Positions 36,607 to 48,968 of a stretch of DNA of 64,000 bases are shown here, one piece after another. Position 1 is the stretch's first letter; each line of letters opens with the position of its first letter. The translations under genes and the position numbers were made by a program. The notes under the pieces are model-generated. The model did no database searches. It had not been told where the DNA came from and saw only the letters and a program-made list of their open reading frames with translations. Source of the DNA: Antedon mediterranea (taxonomy: Eukaryota; Echinodermata; Crinoidea; Comatulida; Antedonidae); assembly GCF_964355755.1 (NCBI RefSeq), contig NC_092678.1, positions 2,069,922 to 2,133,921 on the forward strand. Direction: 5' to 3'.

Positions 36607-37400
36607 CTCTCAGATTCAGCTCTGATTATAAAAATAAATGAAAACTAATGACAAAATAATGGTTTGTTTTTTGTGTAGTACAGTAGTAAAGCCAAAGACA
36701 TGCACAGGCCTTTAAAGTATCGCAGTCATCTTCTCCTTCCTTGTCTTCTCTCTCTGGAAAAAAAACCAGATAGCCACAGTTTTGCCATTGACCGTTCATT
36801 GCCGATACTTTTATTTCAGTGATGGACATACCTTACATAGGGCTATACAGTAATTTCATATAATTTAATTATGTATAATATTACAAAAGTCATACAACTA
36901 TTACATTAGTTGAGATACCCAAGTGACATCCATGCATTGCCTATGCTGTTGAGAAAGACTGAAAAAAACCTGGTGCCTGGACGTAAGCTAAACAGGCTGA
37001 ATTGGAAGAAATCATGCTTCAACAAGTCTGGGACTATTAATCAACGTCTGGTATGTTGTATGGAGCACCACTGGCTAAATATCATAAGCCCTCCCTCTAG
37101 ACAACGCCGAGTAAAGAGAAGAATGTACTCAATGATTACAATGCGATGTTGAGTAAAAGTAATATAAAGGCCAATTTACACAGATGCATAGAATCTGTCC
37201 TGGTCGTAAGGAATAACAGATTCTATATTTTTATTACCGTTATCGCTCGTCTGTATCAATCGGCCTTAACTGGAAGTGCTCCATATAAAATACAAGTTTT
37301 TTTTATAGCAACCGAATTCAATGTGAATTGGATATTACTTATTTGTGATGTGAAGCTGTCTGCATTGCGTTTTGCATTCATATTATCCTTTGCTATCATT
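36607..37400. other. Convergent 3' region between RPL18A and ACAD9
   Basis: No gene seen. It contains the ACAD9 3' UTR and a family A MITE at 37166-37268. Read on the minus strand, that MITE supplies an AATAAA (complement at 37230-37235) that could serve ACAD9 polyadenylation. Confidence 0.55.
37166..37268. mobile_element. MITE family A, copy 3
   Basis: Left 'aaaggccaatttacacagat', right 'gataacggtaata'-type complement ending 'cggcctt'. It includes the 'agaatctgt ... acagattct' inner inverted pair. It is the shortest copy of the family and lies downstream of the ACAD9 stop. Confidence 0.75.
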
Positions 37401-40400
37401 TTAATACTCCTTTGTGAGTGGATGCGCTGATACGTATCCTCTATTTTCACAGATTTCATCAGAGATCCTTTCAATCATTGAGTCTCCATTATGATCTGGC
37501 GCTGAAAATTAAAACAAATATATTACTTAGTGAAACTTCTTACTGTAAGAAATATAGCACAACAGCCTAGTACTTTTTAGGGTTTTTAATAAAGCCTGGC
37601 ATAAACTATATAGCTATCGGCTGAGTCAATGGACAGGAATAACACTTTGCTCACAGTGTGCGCCAGACAATTCGTAAAAATATCTATCGGATTTTTTGTC
37701 ACGTGTCATCTACTCAGAGTGTGCGCCGAAAAAGTCAGCGCGCGCTGTATAGTGTAGTAAGTAATCAGATTGTTTGAAAGCACTCGCATACTGAAGGTGT
37801 TTAGTATGCATCCGATGTGCTAACTTGCACTGATGCGATGGAGCATTGTGACTACATATGTACAGCAATAATATTAATCTAATTAGCTATCCCTTTTTTT
37901 ACCTCAATGACCCAATTAGCTATCCCTTTTTTTACCTCAATGACCCAATTAGCTATCTCTTTTTTGACCGCAATGACCCATGTCAATGAACACTTACCTA
38001 AGGTCAATTGTTTAACATTTTCTAGTACTCTGTCATACGCTTCATTACAAAACACGGTAGCTATCAGATGATCATGATCGTTGTTTTTAATGCCATTGAC
38101 CTTTGCCCTTGTTGCTCTTGACAACACTGCAGTCATACCGTAAATGTCTATGGCAATATCTGCTATCCTTTTTAGTACAAGTTGTTGATTTATAATATCC
38201 TGAAAACAAATTAAGAAGATTGTTTTTATATTAATTGATATGTATTGCATTTTTTTTAATGTTTAAGCGTGGGTGGTTCCCACACAATATACGCAACAAA
38301 AAAAATGCCCTTCCAATAATTTGTGTTTTACCCCGCCTGCGTTAAATCAAACCTGCTTCTTGCGCATCAATGTTAGTTGCCGTAGACTTTAACCTGGTTC
38401 ACACCGAGTACTTGAGTATGCACTGTACTATGGTTTTTAGTGTTCTGTTTTGTGAAATCAAACTGATTTTCCGTAGTGATGTTTGCAGCACTCAACATGG
38501 CTCTCTAGTTGTAATATTTTAACTCTCTTTATTTTCTCCTTTTTCCTAAAGCAACCCTTTGGGGAAGCTTATTTTTTGTGTATATTCACTCCACAGAAAA
38601 GCAGTTATTAAATTGAGGGTGTCCTGTACTAAGGTATGAACAGACTATACAACAAACACCAACCTTTTGGAATTTACTAAGCATAGATTCATTGACATAA
38701 TAAAAGGTACCAATGCATCTTTCAAGTTGCTCTTTCTGTTCCTAAAAAACCAATTACAAATATAATTAGAAAATCCAACATTAAAAAATATAACAAACAT
38801 AATTTTACAGACATATTTAGCAAAGAGCTCTTGCGTTTTATCATAGAATATCCACTCACACATTATATTATATGTAATATATATATTAATATGTATATGT
38901 CACTTCTCTCAATAATTTTCATTATTTTAGATGTGTATATAATGGTAAAAAAGTATTTAGGACTTTTTGGATGTTTGATTTTAGGGAGTTATCGATTTTC
39001 AAAGAGTCTGATATCGGGAGATATTAAATGTAACTCATCTAAAATGCACTAAAACAGAAAAGTTGTTATTGTACCTTAAATGTTGGATGTATTCCAAACT
39101 CCCCAGGCTGTATCAGCATATCTTTCTTCATTCCCAATCTGTATTTCAACCGGTCTATCATGCTAGACCATATAAAGCCTGGATTGGATCCTGGGCTTTT
39201 TAACTTCCTGTAAATAAATGTTACGAGAGTGGGCTGACTTCTTACACTTTCTGAACGTTGTGCCGTTTTCTTTAAATTAAATACGAGACAGATGCATATA
39301 CTAGACCTCCCGTTTTAAGTTCTTATTGATACCTATGATTGGAATGTGCAAATGCCAATTATGGCTGGGATATACAGTACGTACAGTACACCCCTTTCTG
39401 TGGTTGGACTGTTGACCTTTTTTTTTATTATTTAACAAGGCCATTTCATTCTACTATACACCCAGGCAGCTAGTATGACTAACCTGGAGCTGTTAATATT
39501 ATGAGAAGCTGTTTCAGAACAGTCCCGATATTATGACAGAACTAAGATTGAACCAAGGAGTCAAGTCTAACAAGGTAAAGCACCGTGTTACCACCACTAC
39601 TTACTTTAGAGATTCTTTCATCTCTCCACCAGCATACTGGAGACCAGTCAGTGATATGAACATTCTAAGGATCTCATTGGTTCCTTCAAAAATCATCATG
39701 ATCCGACTGTCTCGTAGGTAGCGTTCGTACGGGTAGTCTTTCATGTAGCCTAAACCTCCAAGTATCTGAAGCGCCTGACTCACATGCTCCCAGCATGCTT
39801 CAGAACTATAGATCTGTCAACGAGTTTAAATTACAGTAATATCAAAAGAACTATACAAATTATTACTACGTACTTAACGTACTTATATAACGCACATTTT
39901 ATCATATAATAATCATAATCAGTGAAACAAAAAGTCTCTGTATATTCAACAAAAAATATTTTGTTGGTATTGATGCATGATGCAGCTATTGCCCTGGTAA
40001 ACCGTGGGGAAAGAAAATTAAGAAGATTACACGTATTGTTGACCATGTCGTTGCCACTGCGCTAGGCCGCTAACGCACTCAGACTTGTGCATTATTAGTA
40101 CCTTAACAATGGCAGCTTCTATGGAGCAGTCTTTGTCGCCAGGCTGGTCCATCATGGAGGCTGTTAAAAACGCTGTACTCTCCATCACATATGCTGATAT
40201 GGCCATGCGTGCTATCTTATCCTTAATCATTCCAAAATCTTTCAGTTTGGTCTCAAACTGTTTACGTGTTACAGCATGCTCTACAACTTCACCTGTATGC
40301 AAATTAACCACATGGAGAAATCAGTTGGATAGAGAAAATTCAGCATGTAACTTCATCTGTATGCAAATTAAAACAGTATCATATGGATATAGCACCACAG

Positions 40401-43400
40401 TTAGTGAAGCGTATCTCCTTAGTATTGTGTCACATGTACATTACTTACCAATCAGTGTCCTTATAATACCACCACCAGATGCTCCCATGCTGAAGCGGCC
40501 ATTATTCAAAATGTTCAACGCTAACTTAAAGCCACTGCCGGGCTCTCCAATCATGTTCTCAACTGGAACGGGACAATTTTCAAAATGAACCTCACACGCT
40601 GAAAATAGAAAGTATAAATAAAATATGCATAAAATCAGACCTCCCAACACAAGAGTTCCAGAGATTTCATGTGATTTTCCATCTCCTGTTACATTGTAAT
40701 TTCTCCCAATATGACACACTTAGAGCACATAAAGCATGTGGCATACCTGTTTTTAATAGATGCTGATGCCCAAGATTGTTTTAATAGTGCATTCTATGTT
40801 TGGATGCAACAAAATTGTAGCACCCTCTATGGTTTGGTCTCCATGGGAACTCTATGTTTTGTTAAGTAGTTTCAACTACAAGACTTCACTTACTATTGGA
40901 TCCTCGAATACCCAGTTTGTCCTCAGGTTTCCCACTTGTTACGCCGCCAAACTTTCTTTCAACTATAAAGGCCGATATTTTGTCTTTCTTTCCACCCTAA
41001 ATAAGTAATTGACCATCATTTTAATTATTGAAAACAATAAATAAATAACTACATTTGGATTGAAATGATTAACTACATTTGGAAGAACTACTAGAGGTTA
41101 CTCATTATAAAGATATAAATAAATAATAAAGTTTATGAATATTTTTATGATTTATTTACATTATGATTATTTATTTATTTATTTCGTTTTCTTTTAGTAG
41201 GGTAGCCCTCTCAGTAATAAAATAACTGCTCTTCCGAGGGGCCCTACGGCACATTTAAACAAAATTTGAAAACAACTTAAACTAAACTTAAACTAAAACT
41301 TAAACTAAAACTAAACTTCAATGCATGTTCTCATTATTATTATACTTTTATACCATATTTAAATATATTTCACTGGAACCATCCTAGACCACCGGCAACA
41401 ATAAATGAATCTTAACAAGTGATTTAAAACGGTTATAATTGTTTTGTTTTCTTAATTCATAAGGTAGGCCATTCCAGAGTGAACTTCCATAATAAACAAA
41501 ACTACGTTTGTATATTTCGAGGTTACATCTGGGCAAATACAACAGATTATTTTCATAGTTTCTGGTTTGAATATTGTGTACACTACTAATATATTGCAAA
41601 ACATCACATAAGTATGAAGGTACAGATTCTTGTAAACATCTAAATATTGTACAAATTGTATGATATTCAATTCTTGTCTTAATTGTTAGCCAACCTAAAT
41701 CATAATGCATTTGTCTAACAGGAGTTCGAATATCAGCACCTAGTATTAATCGTGCAGCTCTATTTTGTACCCTTTGCAATTTTAAAATATTGGCGTTTGA
41801 ACCAGTACCCCAGACTGTTGAACAATAGTCAATATGTGATAAAAATAGAGCATTGTATAATCTTTTAATAATTTTAGGAGATGTAAAACTTTTCAATCTA
41901 TAAAATAGATGTAGAATTTTTGATAGTTTTGCACATATAGAATCAATATGTACTTTCCATGAGAGTTGTTCATCAAATGTAAGTCCCAAATATTTAAACG
42001 TTTCAACTTTCTCAATCGGAATATTATCAAAAATTACTGTTTCATCTGTTGTTTTATTAACACGTGCATGAGTACCAAAAAGCATGTATTTGGTTTTATC
42101 AATGTTTAGAGTTAATTTATGTTTATCTAACCATTGTTTTACATTTTCCAACTGTTCAGTTAAAACTGTTGTAAGCTCTTCATTTGATTTACATGCATAA
42201 AAAAGCGCAGTGTCGTCTGCATAGAGGACTGTTTTACAAATCCCATCAACACTATCATGTAAGTCATTTATGTATAAAATAAACAACAAAGGGCCAAGAA
42301 TTGAGCCTTGTGGTACCCCATAGTTGACATTTAAAATTTCAGATTTTTTTCCATTAAAATTAACAAATTGTTTGCGATTTTTTAAATAATTACTGAACAA
42401 TGCAAGCTCAGTGTTTATCATTCCAAAGGTGCATAATTTACGTAATAAAATATCGTGGTCTACCGTATCAAACGCCTTTTTTAGGTCAAGAAAAATTGCT
42501 CCAGTTACCAAGCCATTATCAATATTTTTATATATATAATTGCATACATCTATCAGTGTAGTAGAAGTTGAATGTAACGACCTAAAACCAGATTATGTTT
42601 TATATACCTTATTACCCGCTACTTCTTCTCTTGCAAATACAGTGAACACATCAGCTATGCCGCCATTAGAAATCCAAATCTGCAGAAAAAAGTCAGTCAC
42701 AGTTCCCATGAGAATTTTTGTCGAACTGGGCCATAATATTACAAACAAAACTATTAAAAAAAAAAAATGTCCTCATCTGGAATTTAACTAAGGTCTCAGC
42801 AATAGAAAGCTACATACAGTACATAACCATAGTACCAAACTTAAAATTCACTTCCATAGTGTAACTGAACCTAAATATCTTACTAAGGCTAAACATTTTT
42901 AAAAAATCCCCTTTTTTTGAAAGGGTAGGGGTACAAAATTTATAGTCAAATTTCACGCCACAAACAACAACATATTTGTTTTTAATTAAAACAAAATAAC
43001 AATAGTTTATACAAAATATGTTTTTCTAAATCACCCAAAATAGGACTCGAACCTGGGACTCCACTATTGGAAGGTGAATGCAGACCTATTACACCACATT
43101 TATATTTCCTAGTTTTTAGTGCAATTAAATGTGTTCACACACGGTAATAAGACAGTAATTTAAGAAAAAAAAAGTTATAGTAGAGAAATTATAGAGTAGG
43201 CGGTGGGATGCACACCTCTAATGAAAGTTATTTTTACCTTGCTTCCATTCAGTAGATAAGTCTTGCCATCTGGACTTAATGTTGCTCTTGTTCTTAATGA
43301 TCCTGCATCGCTACCACTGTTAAAAAGAATAAATATTGAGAGTGTGAGGAGGTGTTCAAATTATTCAAAACTGAATCCTAGCATCTTTGGAACCTTATGT

Positions 43401-46400
43401 AACATATTGTATACTACTATTAATGCTAAATATTAAAATATTAAATCCAAGATTCCTTACCTTGATGGTTCTGTGAGGCAGAATGCAGCTACATGTTCCC
43501 CTGTCGCAAGCTTGGGTAGGTATTTGCGTTTTTGTTCCTCAGTTCCCGACATAATAATTCCCTATGAGTTTAGAGAAAACAACATAATAACCACATTTAA
43601 AACGTGGAATATTACATATGAAATAAGTACTCTCTCATCCTTGGGAGAGTTAGCCTATATCTGGTTTGTACAGACATTCTGGAATTCAGAATATGTTTAT
43701 ATTGGTAAAATGAATTGTATGGACCTCTAGAAAAGTCTGTTTTTCAAAGATTTTCCTGTTTTAATAAAGTCTCGTGGTATTGGAGGTAATTGATGATTGA
43801 TAATTCATACATTAAATATGTTTTTAGCACACACAAACCAAAACTGCTGTCTAAAGTCATAATTTATCTTTATAATTTCTTTCGCCCTCATCAGAACTTT
43901 TTGTTAGTACTCTTAAATCATCGTGTCCATATAGTCTAGACAGAGCTTTAAATATTACCTTTAAGCCTATAGCTTGATGAGCTGCGAGTGTAACTGCAAT
44001 AGCACCATCGTATGATGTGTATTCTTGTATCTTGGCATATTCAACATTGGAGAGGGCTAAACCACCTTTAAATTAAGCAACAAGTTATAAGTATACAACA
44101 AAAGGCACAATACAAATTACAATGCATTATATACGGTGGTGTTTATTTGCATAAAAAAGGCGTATTATGTTTAATCTACACTATCAGACTTTATGTGACC
44201 ACAAATGTGATGTGCCATATATGGAGACAATGATATATATTTTGGCACATTACACTCTTTTTGTTAAACTAGTTTGATAGAGTAGACAGTCTAGGATACG
44301 TTATGTGGGTGCATGTATGTTTTATTGTTTTTAGTATACAGTCTAATGCAAAAATGCACCATCTTTTAAAATCATGTATCGTTGACGTATAGTAATATTA
44401 GGCCTACTTACCATATTCAAGAGGAATCTGTTGTCCAAACAGACCCATATCTTTCACTTTTTGCATTGTTTTGTCATCAATTTTTGCTGCCAAATCTATT
44501 TCTTTTGAAGGCACTAGAGGAAAAAACACATTTAAAACACATAAAAAAAAAACACATTAAAAAAACTTTCTAAAAAAAAGTTTCTAACAGCAACAATGTT
44601 GATGATAATCTAAAGCTCTGTCTACACTATCAAACTTTGTGCGACCAAAAAAAAATGTTATGTCATATCACTACCATATTTGGGCACATCACTTTTTTTT
44701 TTGTCAAACTAGTTTGATAGTGTAGACAAAGCTTTAGATAGACTGACACTGGACATATTGTGAACAATAGCTGGTGGCGGCACTGTGGCTATTTTTAACT
44801 GACATGCACCTACCTTCTTCTTTGAAAAACTTTTCAATTGGTGCACACAGTTCAGTAATTTCTTGATATTTTTCCACGGACACTTCTGGATAGGGGAAAA
44901 CATCTTCCTAAAATAATAAACACCTAATGCTTTTAATTGCTATGCATCTGCAGTGGTTACAAGAGTAAAAAAATATTCACTTTGACCAAAAATTGGATTT
45001 TAAAAATATTTACAGTACGATAAAAACTCTAATTTAAAGGAAAAAATTCAACCGGAAGTTGAATGCAAAACATTTTTGCCAAAAGTTAATATGACCTTAT
45101 TGAAACTACAAAATGACCATTTCAAAATTTAATTTTATTCATCTTTATTTTTTGGAGTACAATGAAGTTAAGAAAAAAGATTACATTGTAAATGAGATTA
45201 ATTTCTCTACCGTCTACTACTAGACTTTGCCCTTTATGTAAACAGTGGCCATGTGAGTCACACTATCGTTAAAAGTCACAGCCTGGTCATGGGCATGTGA
45301 CTTCTCAAAGTCATTATCAAAGTCAAACAATCACTCAATAGTAGTTAGGTATACTGTATTTCTGTGTTTACTGTAACATTTGTTTGAAATGACAATTATT
45401 TTGTTATTAGGGAGGTTTCGCAACCTTACGAATACAATAACGAAAACGGATACATCATACATTTGTGAAACTTTTGAGCTGATTTACTAAAGTAATTTAC
45501 TAAAATGCCAAGTCAATTTTGATAAATTGCAGTTTTTAAAGTCCTCACTCGCTTTGATGTTACGCTAGGCCTAGGCAGCCAAGCACCAAGCAACACGTAC
45601 CTGCGCTTCACTCAAATTTACCGCAGTCATATTTTGGACGCGCCTCAATATTTCGTTGCCATGCGAAATTGATTTTTTATGGCTTACGAAAACAAATACG
45701 TGTGCGTGACGTATCTGTTTTCGTTATCGTATTCGTAAGATTGCGAAACCTCTCTATTACTTCAGCACTTACGTGTTTGCGTTATTTATTTCCAGTCACT
45801 GTTTAAGAATACTAAAATCTTATTATTTGGGAAAATTATGTTTAAATTTAATATTTTGCTTCAAAGATTATTAAGTACCAGACTAAAGTGTACTTACGTA
45901 TTTTGCATGTCATTTGAGAATACATTTGCATGCTTCTAACATTGCATATCAATTAGGGCAGCAAATTAATGAATAAAATAACTTTTTTGAAAGAAAGTCA
46001 ACCAATTCCAAGTAAATTATCTTTCTTGGCAAAATAATATAATATTACAACAAAATTTTAAATGACCTATGCCTACATAAAATACATAATAGTTGATTAA
46101 AGCCAACTCTTTTGTTTTATTTTAAATTTATGACAAAAATCGCACAAGAAAATGAAAAAAAAAAAAAATAAATAAAAATTCATTGACAAATATCATATTT
46201 CTATTTTGTAAATTGTGCACTGGCAATGGTAGTAAAAACCATTGCAAGACTCGATACATATTTTGTTCAGACATATCATTTTAACAGATGAACCCCCTCC
46301 CTCACCCCCCGGGCCCCAGCCCAGTGCAACCATATTATCCCCAAATATGTGTATTTAAAAAAATAATATATAGGCCTCTAGGCCTATATGCGGCCTTAAA

Positions 46401-46729
46401 AACATTCAGAATATTGCAACATTTAAAATACTGAATTAAAAAGTCTTCAATAAATAAATAAAGTAGTAGGTCTATGTATCAGGATTTATTTTACTAGTAT
46501 TAGCCCTAGGCTCCTGTGTACCTACCTTTATCAACCGGCCCATGAAGAGATTCTTCGCGAACGCCCCTGAGTTTACCGGCGTCCAATGAAACTGCCGAGG
46601 CCTACCCACATGTTGGCGTTGATTAGACGAACATATTAATATTTCGCCATTTTTTAACGCATTTCTACAACCTACATGCTCTATTGTCTTACGCACGCCT
46701 TTTATTGCACTAACATTTCTTGAAAACAT
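37401..46729 (-). CDS. ACAD9: Acyl-CoA dehydrogenase family member 9, mitochondrial, 15 exons
   Basis: FAD-dependent acyl-CoA dehydrogenase that in vertebrates also acts as a complex I assembly factor (MCIA complex) at the mitochondrial inner membrane. Exons in gene order: 46729-46526, 44907-44814, 44513-44412, 44065-43959, 43561-43461, 43316-43238, 42679-42608, 40996-40894, 40598-40449, 40292-40102, 39813-39605, 39207-39075, 38741-38664, 38199-37998, 37501-37401. All phases join to 641 residues (human 621). The N-terminus is basic and Ser/Arg-rich, consistent with a mitochondrial presequence. Flavin motifs FCLTEPSSGSDAGS (about residue 196) and WISNGG (about 231) are present, and the catalytic glutamate lies in [10 protein letters not shown] (about Glu444). 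The helical C-terminal half ([20 protein letters not shown], ending AHPLTKEY) is the ACAD9/VLCAD-type extension. Confidence 0.96.
37881..37979 (-). repeat. Three tandem 33-bp repeats beside ACAD9 exon 14
   Basis: 'aattagctat' recurs at 37881, 37914 and 37947, giving three 33-bp units. Their period is a multiple of three and the minus-strand frame continues from exon 14, so retaining the start of intron 14 would add about 39 residues, including three [11 protein letters not shown]-like units, before a stop at 37879. Confidence 0.8.
41168..42592 (-). mobile_element. 5'-truncated CR1/Jockey-clade non-LTR retrotransposon
   Basis: The minus strand reads a continuous frame from about 42592 to a stop at 41384, encoding the palm and downstream part of a reverse transcriptase: [44 protein letters not shown], the catalytic YADDTAL, then [18 protein letters not shown] and the C-terminal [11 protein letters not shown]. 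There is no start codon or endonuclease domain, so it is 5' truncated. The 3' end finishes in ATTT repeats near 41168. The frame is intact, suggesting a fairly young insertion. Its truncated end lies about 15 bp from the ACAD9 exon 7 donor. Confidence 0.9.
43025..43110 (-). mobile_element. tRNA-derived repeat (SINE head)
   Basis: On the minus strand an A-box-like 'tgtggtgtaatagg' (43085-43098) is followed by a B box 'ggttcgagtcc' (43043-43053). The T-arm stem pairs poorly, so a working tRNA gene is unlikely. It lies in ACAD9 intron 6. Confidence 0.55.
44171..44292. mobile_element. MITE family B, copy 3
   Basis: Left 'tctacactatcagactttat', right 'aactagtttgatagagtaga'. It lies in ACAD9 intron 3. 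Confidence 0.75.
44611..44736. mobile_element. MITE family B, copy 4 (best preserved)
   Basis: Near-perfect terminal inverted repeats: 'taaagctctgtctacactat' at the left and 'atagtgtagacaaagcttta' at the right, with an internal 'cactaccatatttgggcaca'. At 126 bp it is the clearest copy for defining the family. It lies in ACAD9 intron 2. Confidence 0.85.
45410..45754. mobile_element. 345-bp MITE, GAGGTTTCGCAA family
   Basis: Inverted ends of about 40 bp: left 'gaggtttcgcaaccttacga', right 'tcgtaagattgcgaaacctc', continuing with 'aacgaaaac'. TATTA at 45405-45409 and 45755-45759 is a candidate 5-bp target duplication. It lies in ACAD9 intron 1. Confidence 0.85.
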
Positions 46730-47668
46730 GTTTTAATATGTCTAAAAAAACACTAAGAGCTAAACAACACCGTCTCACTCGATTCTTGTTTTGAGCATGC
46801 ATGGAAGTATGAATAACCCATTTGGCGTTTCATACTATGTTATGCGCAATTCTAAATTGCGCAAATATTTGTTTGCGCGATGAAAAATAAAATGTTGCTT
46901 TTTTGTTGATTATTACATTTATAAAAATGAATGTATTACGCAAATTCGTTTTTGCGCATAACATATATGAAACGCCAAAAGTGCCGTTGGTTGGATCAAG
47001 ATTTGAAAAGTCAAACTGTATGTATATTGGCCACATTTTAACACAAAATTAATAAGCAATAGACAATGTTACTAAGTATTTATTTGCTACTACATATTAA
47101 AACTAGCACTAATCTAAACAGCAAGCATATTATTAGTTCTACTAGTATAAACAAATCAGATATGCATCATTTTTATTTTCAAATACAAAATACTTAAAAC
47201 AATAATTGTCCAATAAAAAAGATGAAATGTTATTTTATCATGCTAACTATTATTTTTTGTGGGATACTAGTACTCTTAATATTTAGTAAGAACATGATTA
47301 TTTTATATCATTTAAAAGAACAAAGAAATGATCACACAAAAGTGAACCGGAATATATCTTGACACACAATGATTTATTTAAACAATATGGTAGAGTGTGT
47401 CCTATACTCTGACTTGTATACACGGCAGTCATTCAATTAAGTAACACATTTTTATTGCAATACAATCAAAGCTGTATGAAAAGATTTATAATAGTTTTTA
47501 AATAAAGCTAGAGAGATGTTGTTTATTATGACACCAAGCCATTACGCAGGGTATGCGCATAATTTTACTCGACAACTGCGTAGTTGGTAGGTCACTATTA
47601 CACATAAGTCACATTATATAATAGTATTTGCAAAGAGATCATCATAATACTACAGAAAAATGTACACA
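46730..47668. other. Intergenic: ACAD9 promoter and 3' end of the CARD/death-domain gene
   Basis: No gene seen. A small MITE occupies 46821-46979. A minus-strand AATAAA (complement at 47452-47457), about 210 bp after the stop of the CARD/death-domain gene, is its candidate polyadenylation signal. Confidence 0.55.
46821..46979. mobile_element. 159-bp MITE, TTTGGCGTTTCAT family
   Basis: Left 'tttggcgtttcatactatgt' followed by 'tatgcgcaa'; right complement 'ttgcgcataacatatatgaa' and 'acgccaaa'. It lies about 90 bp upstream of the ACAD9 start, so in its promoter. Confidence 0.8.
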
Positions 47669-48968
47669 TCACTGTGTCGCCAGAAACGCATAAGTGTCTA
47701 TATCAAGTCCATGGTCCTTAGCTTTATCAGCGAGTACTCGAACAGTTGCATTGTCAGATTCACGATTTTTCCATTTTACCAAACAACTAAATATCTGGTC
47801 CCTTGGTGTGTTAGCATTGCCACTCGCATGAAAGATTTCATTCTCTTTCAATCCAAGACTCCTAATGAAGCTTTTCCAATCTGCGCCCATATTCCCAGCA
47901 AACGTGTTCAGCTGCAATTCAGAAACTCGTTCATCAGGAAAATTTCTATCTTGAACTGAAGTGGAGTAAGGTAAATCTCTATTCATTGGTGTTGGTGAAT
48001 CTGTATTATCTCGACTCGACACTAAAAATTAAAAAAAATTATATTAATTGTTAAAAAGAGCTGTGAATTGTAACATAACTGTAACATTCTGATCTCCTCT
48101 GAGTTTCTTTAGCTTACAACTTATTGGATGTGGGTATAAATGTATAGGCCATTCAGCCGTATTGCCCAGAATGGTGTTGACATTCTTTTTCTGCCAGTGA
48201 TTATCTCGTCACTGGTAGAAATCGCATCAACAACATCTGCTGGTAGGTTATTCCAGTACTCGATAGCTGAACAAATTTAGACCTTTTTGCATAGATGGTG
48301 TGTATAGCTTAAATGTATGACTTTGATGTTTGAAAACTGCAACAGCATGTGGAATTACTAAGAACCATATATTTAGTCTGGCAACACAATTTGTTTACTT
48401 TGTTGTTGGGTTTAATGTGAATAATCATATACAAGCGCTTTGTGGTGAAAGTTAGTTGAACTCCTCTATTAGGGCTCCCTCTTCTAAGACGACGTCCCTT
48501 AAAAGGGGATCAGTTATTGAGTCCCAAAGATGTCCCCTTAACAGGTGATCCTTTCCTGTATTATTACCTAAATATTAAATTATTATTTTCCAATATAGCA
48601 GGAAGGGGAGTGTGGGCGTGGGGGTTAGTTCTTATGTACAGAATCGACAAACTGTATAAAATACCTTGATTTGGAAACTTCATTGGTTGTGGATCCTGAA
48701 GTTTTTTATTTACAAAATGATAGAGCGGGTCTTCCATTTCTTTCAGCGCTTTTAGAAAACTTGGAAATGCATTTGGCCCTTTTGTCGGCAAAGTGTCGAG
48801 AAAATACTCATTCTTTTTCATTTTTGTTGGTTTGGATTCGATGATCTCAGAATCTTCACTTGTCATTACACTATCCTGTATCATGTAGTTTATCAACATA
48901 TCTGTTGGTAAATCTGACACTAACCGCACTCTGTTACTAAGTAGAAGATATTTGTGCTGATCGTCCAT
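47669..48968 (-). CDS. CARD plus death-domain adaptor, CRADD/RAIDD-like, 2 exons
   Basis: Exon 1 is 48968-48665 and exon 2 is 48021-47669, phase 1, giving 218 residues (human CRADD 199). Residues 1-90 form a CARD: a MDDQHKYLLLSNRVRLVSDL helix, then YFLDTLPTKGPNAFPSFLKA, the pattern of CRADD (LDILPSRGPKAF in human). Residues about 130-217 form a death domain (FAGNMGADWKSFIRSLGL, LVKWKNRESDNATVRVLADK). CRADD links caspase-2 through CARD-CARD contact and PIDD through death domains in the PIDDosome. The domain order matches, but independent CARD-DD fusions exist in invertebrates, so orthology is an inference. The intron carries a LINE remnant. Confidence 0.8.
48143..48270 (-). mobile_element. Non-LTR retrotransposon C-terminal remnant
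   Basis: The minus strand reads AIEYWNNLPADVVDAISTSD, then FWAIRLNGLY, typical of the very end of LINE reverse-transcriptase ORFs. It lies in the intron of the CARD/death-domain gene. Confidence 0.6.

Noticed and set aside
40085-40588. 167-codon plus-strand frame
   Set aside because: Antisense shadow of ACAD9 exons 9 and 10.
42608-43561. Suspected frameshifts at ACAD9 exons 5 and 7
   Set aside because: Rechecking the base runs at the line joins showed three C's at the exon 5 border and no extra base in exon 7; the frame is continuous.
47660-47959. 99-codon plus-strand frame
   Set aside because: Antisense shadow of the death-domain exon.
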